Shown here piece after piece: positions 1 to 5,779 of a stretch of 6,762 nt of DNA. Below the pieces are notes generated by a model. It saw only the letters and a program-made list of their open reading frames with translations. It was not told where the DNA came from and ran no database searches. Within the stretch, counting starts at the first letter, position 1. Every line of letters starts with the position of its first letter. The position numbers were made by a program, and so were the translations under genes. Source of the DNA: Devosia sp. (GTDB taxonomy: Bacteria; Pseudomonadota; Alphaproteobacteria; Rhizobiales; Devosiaceae); NCBI GenBank assembly GCA_028290245.1, contig JAQGKG010000186.1:1-6762 (forward strand), read 5' to 3'.

Positions 1-506
1 GCTTTCTCGGCGTCGTGCTGGTCATCCGCCCCGGCGTGCGCGAGCTGCAACTCGGGCATCTGGCAATCTTTTGCAGCGTGTTCTTCGGTGGCATCACCAC
101 CATCGTCCTGCGCCACGTCGCGCCGCGCGAACGGCGCGTCAGTCTTGTCGGCCTGCAGGTACTGTATTCTGGTCTCGTAAACGGCTTGCTGATGCTGCCG
201 TTTTTCGTCGTGCCAACGCCTGAGCAACTGGCAGTTTTTCTGGGCATCGGCCTGCTGGGCGGCACAGGTGGCCTGTTGCTAATAGCAGCCGTAAAGCGCA
301 CTCCGGCCAACATGGTCGCACCGGTACAATACAGCCAGCTCATCTGGGCCATCGTGTTCGGCGCTGCGTTTTTCGGCGAGTATCCCGACTATGTCGCCAT
401 CATCGGCATGATCATCGTACTGACGGCCGGCCTCGCCAACGTAATGACCGAAAAACTCAAGATCGTCTGGAAGCCGCGAATTTTCTTCTGGCGCACCGGG
501 CTTTAA
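1..506 (+). CDS. EamA/DMT-family membrane transporter, 3' part only
   Basis: This is the C-terminal part of an inner-membrane permease of the drug/metabolite transporter superfamily. The reading frame is open from base 3 at the window edge, so the gene begins upstream. The GTG at 15 lies inside a hydrophobic run (LGVVLVIRPG) that is typical of the end of the fifth helix in ten-helix EamA proteins, and it is not the true start. The visible 167 codons show a charged loop (RHVAPRERR) and about five hydrophobic segments, near visible residues 20-37, 47-68, 74-94, 101-124 and 127-146. Together these make the second EamA repeat. The stretch RTPANMVAPVQYSQLIWA followed by FGEYPD is characteristic of the family. 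The gene ends in tandem stops, TAA then TAG, just before a hairpin terminator shared with the convergent alaS. The substrate cannot be told from the sequence. Many relatives are annotated only as EamA transporters. Confidence 0.88.
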   Translation, partial: FLGVVLVIRPGVRELQLGHLAIFCSVFFGGITTIVLRHVAPRERRVSLVGLQVLYSGLVNGLLMLPFFVVPTPEQLAVFLGIGLLGGTGGLLLIAAVKRTPANMVAPVQYSQLIWAIVFGAAFFGEYPDYVAIIGMIIVLTAGLANVMTEKLKIVWKPRIFFWRTGL

Positions 507-518
507 TAGCTGAGATAA

Positions 519-542
519 AAATCCCCGCTTGCGCGGGGATTT
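519..542. terminator. Intrinsic terminator between convergent genes
   Basis: A perfect 10-bp stem (AAATCCCCGC with GCGGGGATTT) has a 4-base loop. It lies 12 bases after the transporter stop and 5 bases after the alaS stop. Read on the - strand, the loop is GCAA, a GNRA tetraloop, and the stem runs into TTTTTAT. It is therefore a better terminator for alaS than for the + strand gene, where the T-run is only ATTTC. It probably serves both directions. Confidence 0.85.
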
Positions 543-547
543 CGTAA

Positions 548-3196
548 CTACAGCGCGCCACGAACCGCCGCGATAGCTTCCGCGGCCTTGGACCCATCCG
601 GCCCACCGCCCTGCGCCATATCAGGACGACCTCCGCCGCCCTGTCCGCCGAGCGCCGCCGTAGCTAGCTTGATAAGCTCGCCGGCGGCAAAACGCGATGT
701 CAGATCATCGGTGACGCCGATGGCCACGGTGCCTTTGCCGTCTTCGCCGTTGAGCACGACTGTGACGACACCCGAGCCAATGCGCTTCTTCTCGCTATCG
801 ACCAGGCCTTTGACATCTCGTGCAGCAATGCCTTCGACCACGCGGCCGACATAGGTCACCCCGTTGACCGCTTCGTCAGCCGAAGCGGCATCGCCCGAGC
901 CACCACCGCCGCCGAGTGCCAGTTTCTTGCGGGCATCGGTCAACTCGCGCTCGATCTTCTTGATATTGTCCTGCAGCGCTCCGATGCGATCGAGCACTTC
1001 ATGCGTGCCGGACCGCAGCAGGCCGGCCGCAGAATTGACGATGTTGACGTTAGTATTGCCACGATGGCGCGCAGCATTGCCGGTCAGTGCCTCGATACGA
1101 CGCACGCCGGCACCGACAGCACTTTCAGCGACGATGGACACAAGGCCTATATCACCGGTGCGACGCACATGCGTGCCGCCACAAAGTTCGACCGACCAAC
1201 CCAAGCCATTGCCGGTGGGCTCGCCCATCGCAACGACGCGGACTTCATCGCCGTACTTTTCGCCGAACAGCGCGCGGGCACCAGATTCCTTGGCCTCTTC
1301 GACACCCATCAGACGCGTTTCGACCGGGGTATTCTGTAAAATTATGGCATTGGCGATGTCTTCGACTTCAGCCATTTCCTGGTCGGTGACTGGTTTGGTG
1401 TGGACGAAGTCGAAGCGAAGGCGGTCCTGCGACACCATCGAACCCTTTTGGGCGACATGGTCGCCGAGCACGATGCGCAAGGCTTCATGCAGCAGATGGG
1501 TGGCTGAATGATTGGCGCGGATCGACGAACGGCGCTGGTGATCGACTAGCAGCGTCAGTGGCTGGCCGATCTTCAGCGTGCCTTCGGTGACCTTGACCTT
1601 GTGGGCAAACACGCCGTGGAACTTCTGCGTTTCAGTGACGATGGCCGCAACGCCCTCGCCCTTGATCAGGCCGGAATCACCAACCTGTCCGCCGCTTTCG
1701 CCATAGAACGGCGTCTGGTTCAGCACGACGAAACCTTCGTCGCCCGTTTCAAGTATAGCAACTTCCTTGCCATCCTTGAGCAGTCCCTTGACCTCGCCCT
1801 CGGCGGTTTCGGTTTCATAGCCGAGGAATTCCGTCGGGCCAGCCTTGTCGAGCAGTCCGTACCAGACGGTGTCGGTGGCGGCTTCACCCGAGCCGGACCA
1901 GCTCTTGCGGGCCTCGGCCTTCTGAGCGGCCATGGCCGCATCAAAGCCGGGTTGGTCGACGGTGATGCCGCGCAGGCGCAGCGCATCTTGAGTCAGGTCG
2001 AGCGGGAAACCATAGGTGTCGTAAAGCTTGAAGGCGCTGGTACCATCAAGCACCGCACCCTCGCCCATATCTTTGGTCTCGTCGGCCAGGATCTGCAGGC
2101 CGCGGCCCAGCGTCTTGAGGAATCGACCTTCTTCGAGACGGACGGTCTCGGTGATCAGCGCTTCGCCGCTGCGAAGTTCTGGATAGGCCTGGCCCATCTC
2201 GCGCACCAGCGTTTGAACCAGCTTGTAGATCACCGGCTCGTTGCTTCCGAGCAGCGTTGCGTGACGCATGGCGCGGCGCATGATGCGGCGCAGCACATAG
2301 CCGCGACCTTCATTGGATGGCAGCACGCCTTCGGCAATCAGAAAGCTCATCGAGCGCAGGTGGTCGGCAATGACGCGCAGGCTGCGATTGCCGTCGCCGT
2401 TCACATCGACATTCGTGGCACTGGCAGCAGCGCCGATCAGCGACTTGAACAGGTCGATCTGGTAGTTGTCGTGCGTACCCTGCATGACGGCCGCCATGCG
2501 CTCGAGCCCCATGCCGGTGTCGATCGATGGGTTGGGCAAGGCAGTGCGCGAACCATCGCCATGCTGCTCATACTGCATGAACACCAAGTTCCAGATCTCG
2601 ATCCAGCGGTCGCCATCTTCCTCCGGCGAACCCGGAGGGCCACCCCAGATCTTGTCGCCGTGGTCGTAGAAGATTTCCGAGCAGGGGCCGCAGGGGCCGG
2701 TGTCGCCCATCTGCCAGAAATTAGACTTGGCGCCGAGCCGGATAATACGATCCTCGCCGATCCCGGCGATCTTCTTCCACAGTTCCATTGCCTCGTCGTC
2801 ATCCTGATAGATGGTAACGATCAGTTTGTCCTTGTTGAGGCCCCAGTCCTTAGTCAGCAAGTTCCAGGCCAGCTCGATGGCATGGTCCTTGAAATAATCA
2901 CCGAACGAGAAATTGCCGAGCATCTCGAAGAACGTGTGGTGGCGAGCGGTGAAGCCCACATTGTCGAGATCGTTATGCTTGCCACCAGCACGAACGCATT
3001 TCTGCGCCGTGGTAGCGCGAGAATAAGGGCGCTTTTCAACACCGGTGAAGGTGTTCTTGAACTGCACCATCCCTGAATTGGTGAACATCAGCGTTGGATC
3101 GTTTCGGGGCACCAAAGGGCTCGACGCCACAGGCTCGTGACCATTGCGGGCAAAATAGTCGACAAAGCTCGAACGAAGGTCGTTTACGCTGGTCAT
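548..3196 (-). CDS. alaS: Alanine--tRNA ligase (AlaRS)
   Basis: This cytoplasmic class II aminoacyl-tRNA synthetase activates alanine with ATP, charges tRNA-Ala, and clears mischarged Ser/Gly-tRNA through an editing domain. At 882 residues it is full length for bacteria. The catalytic domain holds HHTFFEMLGNFSFGDYFK (86-103), GDTGPCGPCSE (164-174) and the motif 3 region GRGYVLRRIMRRA (about 297-309). The editing domain has the zinc-binding HSATH (His563, His567) and CGGTH (Cys672, His676). A coiled-coil-like stretch (about 734-759) and a Gly-rich linker (762-768) lead to the C-Ala domain, which ends in the conserved GGGGRPDMAQGG (853-864). No key residue is missing. The ATG start gives the usual family N-terminus (MTSVNDLRSSFVDYF), but the Shine-Dalgarno is weak, at best GTGAAAG. 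The gene lies 175 bases downstream of recA on the same strand, behind a recA terminator, so it probably has its own promoter. Confidence 0.98.
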   Translation of the reverse strand: MTSVNDLRSSFVDYFARNGHEPVASSPLVPRNDPTLMFTNSGMVQFKNTFTGVEKRPYSRATTAQKCVRAGGKHNDLDNVGFTARHHTFFEMLGNFSFGDYFKDHAIELAWNLLTKDWGLNKDKLIVTIYQDDDEAMELWKKIAGIGEDRIIRLGAKSNFWQMGDTGPCGPCSEIFYDHGDKIWGGPPGSPEEDGDRWIEIWNLVFMQYEQHGDGSRTALPNPSIDTGMGLERMAAVMQGTHDNYQIDLFKSLIGAAASATNVDVNGDGNRSLRVIADHLRSMSFLIAEGVLPSNEGRGYVLRRIMRRAMRHATLLGSNEPVIYKLVQTLVREMGQAYPELRSGEALITETVRLEEGRFLKTLGRGLQILADETKDMGEGAVLDGTSAFKLYDTYGFPLDLTQDALRLRGITVDQPGFDAAMAAQKAEARKSWSGSGEAATDTVWYGLLDKAGPTEFLGYETETAEGEVKGLLKDGKEVAILETGDEGFVVLNQTPFYGESGGQVGDSGLIKGEGVAAIVTETQKFHGVFAHKVKVTEGTLKIGQPLTLLVDHQRRSSIRANHSATHLLHEALRIVLGDHVAQKGSMVSQDRLRFDFVHTKPVTDQEMAEVEDIANAIILQNTPVETRLMGVEEAKESGARALFGEKYGDEVRVVAMGEPTGNGLGWSVELCGGTHVRRTGDIGLVSIVAESAVGAGVRRIEALTGNAARHRGNTNVNIVNSAAGLLRSGTHEVLDRIGALQDNIKKIERELTDARKKLALGGGGGSGDAASADEAVNGVTYVGRVVEGIAARDVKGLVDSEKKRIGSGVVTVVLNGEDGKGTVAIGVTDDLTSRFAAGELIKLATAALGGQGGGGRPDMAQGGGPDGSKAAEAIAAVRGAL

Positions 3197-3300
3197 CTAG
3201 AGGCTTTCACTAAGAAATCTGGCGCCGGGCGCCGCAGACACGATTGGCCAGCTTTCTATCGTGCAGCTTGCGGCCCTGTCCAGCATTGCGGCGCCTCTAG
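3197..3300 (-). repeat. Inverted repeats in the alaS leader
   Basis: The untranslated stretch before alaS carries nested inverted repeats. A 9-bp perfect pair lies at 3228-3236 (GGCGCCGCA) and 3287-3295 (TGCGGCGCC). A 7-bp perfect pair, CTAGAGG at 3197-3203 and CCTCTAG at 3294-3300, has one arm touching the alaS start codon. GGCGCC itself occurs three times (3221-3226, 3228-3233, 3290-3295), so alternative pairings are possible. A transcript covering this stretch could fold so that the bases just before the AUG are paired. The repeats are seen directly. A regulatory role is inferred. Confidence 0.5.
3255..3282 (-). promoter_or_regulatory. Weak candidate alaS promoter
   Basis: On the - strand, TGGACA (3282-3277, five of six to TTGACA) is followed after 16 bases by GATAGA (3260-3255, a poor -10). 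Transcription would start about 50 bases before the alaS ATG. This is the best sigma70-like pair seen by eye in the gap after the recA terminator, but the -10 is weak. If it is used, the transcript would lack the upstream arm of the leader inverted repeat. Confidence 0.3.
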
Positions 3301-3310
3301 GGCAATTCTG

Positions 3311-3341
3311 AAAAGAAAAGAGGCACCGCTTGCGCGATGCC
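3311..3341 (-). terminator. Intrinsic terminator after recA
   Basis: On the - strand an 8-bp stem (GGCATCGC with GCGGTGCC, one G-T wobble) closes a GCAA tetraloop. It is followed at once by a T-rich run, TCTTTTCTTTT. The stem occupies 3322-3329 and 3334-3341, about 30 bases after the recA stop. This is a textbook Rho-independent terminator and suggests that most recA transcription stops before alaS. Confidence 0.88.
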
Positions 3342-3371
3342 CCGAAAAATCCCTGCATGGGGGAGGAAAAC

Positions 3372-4445
<1,074 letters not shown>

Positions 4446-4452
4446 TTTGTCT

Positions 4453-4458
4453 CTCCTT
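4453..4458 (-). promoter_or_regulatory. recA ribosome binding site
   Basis: AAGGAG on the - strand sits 7 bases before the ATG at 4445. It decides the recA start against the in-frame ATG at 4508, which has no comparable site. Confidence 0.9.
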
Positions 4459-4525
4459 ATTCCACGCTCTGGGAGGCTGCGCAACGCGCCGAAACCGCTG
4501 GTGGCCATGTATTGAATATGCGCTA

Positions 4526-4555
4526 TTTGTTCTCATTTTGTTCCATCACTGTCAA
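4526..4555 (-). promoter_or_regulatory. recA promoter
   Basis: On the - strand a perfect -35 hexamer, TTGACA (4555-4550), is followed 17-18 bases later by a poor -10 (GAACAA or AACAAA, near 4532-4526). The LexA box fills the spacer and covers the -10, which is the classic place for repression. Transcription would start near 4520, leaving a leader of about 75 bases before the ATG at 4445. The -35 is clear. The exact -10 is not. Confidence 0.6.
4529..4543 (-). promoter_or_regulatory. LexA operator (SOS box) of recA
   Basis: The bases read GTTC-TCATTTT-GTTC on the + strand, or GAAC-N7-GAAC on the - strand. This is an exact match to the alphaproteobacterial LexA box, a direct repeat that differs from the palindromic CTG-N10-CAG box of enterics. 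It lies between the TTGACA -35 and the probable -10 of recA, so bound LexA should block recA transcription until DNA damage. Confidence 0.9.
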
Positions 4556-4556
4556 T

Positions 4557-4571
4557 GGACAAAATGAGAAC
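4557..4571. promoter_or_regulatory. Second, degenerate LexA-like box
   Basis: GGAC-AAAATGA-GAAC on the + strand is GTTC-TCATTTT-GTCC on the - strand, one base away from GTTC-N7-GTTC. It is the mirror copy of the perfect box at 4529-4543 and forms the other arm of a 14-bp inverted repeat. It sits just upstream of the recA -35. It could be a second LexA site that helps cooperative binding or serves the divergent + strand direction. The match is seen. Binding is inferred. Confidence 0.45.
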
Positions 4572-4615
4572 ATCTGCGAAATTATCAGCGAGACTCAAAA
4601 GCAGTAAAGTCGGCC

Positions 4616-4629
4616 TATCAGATATCAGA
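4616..4629. repeat. Short tandem repeat upstream of the FAH-type gene
   Basis: TATCAGA occurs twice in direct tandem (4616-4622 and 4623-4629), and a related TTATCAGC lies about 30 bases upstream near 4583. This AT-rich stretch is about 100 bases before the FAH-type start and could hold an operator for a local regulator, although none is encoded in the window. The repeat is short and could be chance. Confidence 0.3.
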
Positions 4630-4715
4630 ACATGCTGGTCATCGGATAAGTATGATTTTTGGACTTGCCACCATGGCCCGCGTTGCGCTTTATGCGTCCA
4701 ATTCGCGCCACGCGC

Positions 4716-4722
4716 AGAGGAG
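4716..4722 (+). promoter_or_regulatory. Ribosome binding site of the FAH-type gene
   Basis: AGAGGAG lies 5 bases before the ATG at 4728. It favours this start over a TTG at 4659 in the same frame, which would add 23 residues with no family resemblance. Confidence 0.85.
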
Positions 4723-4727
4723 CCGCC

Positions 4728-5723
4728 ATGAATCTGATCCAGTTTTTCTACACTAACGGCGAGCGGGCAGTCGGCGCCGTGGACAATGGCGTAACGCGCG
4801 TCGTGAATGGGGCTACAAGCGTTTACGCGCTGGCTATGTCCGCCCTGTCTGGCGCAGGCGGCCTCGGCGCCTTGATCGCGGAAATGGGCCTTGGCGAGAC
4901 CGTCGATCGCGACGCCATACTGGCCGACGGACGCATGCTTGCTCCCGTCGATCATCCCGATCCTGCCCATCTTTATGTAACCGGCACCGGCCTGACCCAT
5001 CTCGGTTCCGCCGCCACTCGCGACGCCATGCACACAGCTAACAGCGGCCAGGCTGAAACCGGCCTGACTGACACCATGAAGATGTTCCGCATGGGTCTCG
5101 AAGGCGGCAAGCCTGCCGCGGGTCAGAAGGGCGTTCAGCCTGAGTGGTTCTACAAGGGTAATGGCTATTCGGTGATCAATCCTGGCCGTCCGATTCCCTC
5201 GCCGAGCTTCGCGCTCGACGCCGGTGAGGAGCCCGAAATCGCCGGCATCTACGTGATCGACCACGACGGCCAGCCGCGCCGCCTCGGTTTTGCCCTGGCT
5301 AACGAGTTTTCCGACCACGTCACCGAGCGGGTCAATTATCTCTACCTGGCTCATTCCAAGCTGCGCGCCTGCGCATTTGGCCCGGAACTGCGCGTCGGCG
5401 ACCTGCCGGCCCATATCGAGGGCAAATCGCGCATCTGGCGCGATGGCAAGGTGCTGTGGGAAAAGGCATTCCTCAGCGGCGAGGACAATATGAGCCACAC
5501 CATCGCCAACCTCGAATATCACCACTTCAAGTATGACCTGTTCCGCCGCCCCGGCGACGTGCATGTGCATATGTTCGGCACCGCAACGCTGAGCTTTGCT
5601 GATGGCATCAAGACCGAGGCCAACGACATCTTCGAGATCGAGGCTCCTCAATTCGGCGCCGCGCTGCGCAACCCGGTCAGCAACCAGGCCGAACAGCCGC
5701 TCAACATCGGCAATCTCTATTGA
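4728..5723 (+). CDS. AraD1/GguC-like FAH-superfamily protein, probable sugar-acid enzyme
   Basis: This 331-residue protein belongs to the fumarylacetoacetate hydrolase superfamily. It resembles the group annotated as AraD1 or GguC family, which is often found with sugar uptake and oxidation genes in rhizobia. Some superfamily members dehydrate 2-keto-3-deoxy sugar acids, and this is the most likely role. The signature-like VTGTGLTHLGSAATRDAMH lies at 84-102. The probable metal-binding Glu pair is Glu168 and Glu170 in GEEPEIAG, with a further segment FALANEFSDH (188-197) where the family has its next conserved acidic and polar residues. There is no signal peptide, so it should be cytoplasmic. 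The length is normal for the group. An AAKR-type dehydrogenase gene follows 56 bases later on the same strand, suggesting an operon. A TATGAT at 4651-4656 could be a -10, but I see no good -35. The exact substrate is unknown. Confidence 0.85.
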   Translation: MNLIQFFYTNGERAVGAVDNGVTRVVNGATSVYALAMSALSGAGGLGALIAEMGLGETVDRDAILADGRMLAPVDHPDPAHLYVTGTGLTHLGSAATRDAMHTANSGQAETGLTDTMKMFRMGLEGGKPAAGQKGVQPEWFYKGNGYSVINPGRPIPSPSFALDAGEEPEIAGIYVIDHDGQPRRLGFALANEFSDHVTERVNYLYLAHSKLRACAFGPELRVGDLPAHIEGKSRIWRDGKVLWEKAFLSGEDNMSHTIANLEYHHFKYDLFRRPGDVHVHMFGTATLSFADGIKTEANDIFEIEAPQFGAALRNPVSNQAEQPLNIGNLY

Positions 5724-5750
5724 GCTTGAAGCCCGGCGACTAACATGTCA

Positions 5751-5779
5751 GTTATCCCTCCGCTCCTGGGAGGGATAAC
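5751..5779 (+). promoter_or_regulatory. Hairpin that contains the Shine-Dalgarno of the next gene
   Basis: A perfect 11-bp inverted repeat, GTTATCCCTCC (5751-5761) and GGAGGGATAAC (5769-5779), with a 7-base loop ends exactly one base before the ATG at 5780. The 3' arm carries GGAGGG (5769-5774), the obvious ribosome binding site at 5 bases from the ATG. The 5' arm carries the matching CCCTCC. In RNA this hairpin would hide the site. No T-run follows, so it is not a normal terminator. Translational control is inferred. Confidence 0.7.

Larger units (their letters stand above)
4528..4572. repeat. 14-bp perfect inverted repeat over the recA promoter
   Basis: TGTTCTCATTTTGT (4528-4541) and its exact reverse complement ACAAAATGAGAACA (4559-4572) are separated by 17 bases. 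Allowing a one-base bulge, three more base pairs match (CCA with TGG). The arms contain the perfect and the degenerate LexA boxes, and the spacer contains the recA -35. It lacks the T-run and compact loop of a terminator, so a DNA operator is the better reading. Confidence 0.85.

Noticed and set aside
1601..3076. A 491-codon open frame on the + strand, antisense to alaS
   Set aside because: It lies wholly inside alaS, whose motifs are intact. Long antisense open frames are common in GC-rich genes. The translation shows no recognisable domain and is rich in His, Gln and Val, as expected from an antisense reading.
3221..3233. GGCGCC-G-GGCGCC as a mobile element or attachment site
   Set aside because: It is a short GC-rich palindrome repeat in an intergenic leader. 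There is no integrase, transposase or target duplication nearby.
4446..4508. A longer RecA start at the ATG at 4508
   Set aside because: It would add 21 residues not typical of RecA and has no Shine-Dalgarno, while the ATG at 4445 has AAGGAG 7 bases upstream and gives the normal length.
4651..4656. TATGAT as the -10 of the FAH-type gene promoter
   Set aside because: It matches the hexamer well, but no acceptable -35 lies 16-18 bases upstream. It was not listed as a feature.
4659..4727. An upstream TTG start for the FAH-type gene
   Set aside because: It has no ribosome binding site and would add 23 unrelated residues. The ATG at 4728 has AGAGGAG at good spacing and starts with a normal-looking beta strand.
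4533..5651. A 372-codon open frame on the - strand, antisense to the FAH-type gene
   Set aside because: It covers a gene with clear family motifs and a good ribosome binding site. Its own translation has no recognisable domain, and its start region has no convincing ribosome binding site.
5751..5779. The hairpin before the aldo/keto reductase as an intrinsic terminator of the FAH-type gene
   Set aside because: No T-run follows, and the 3' arm is the ribosome binding site of the next gene, ending directly at its ATG.
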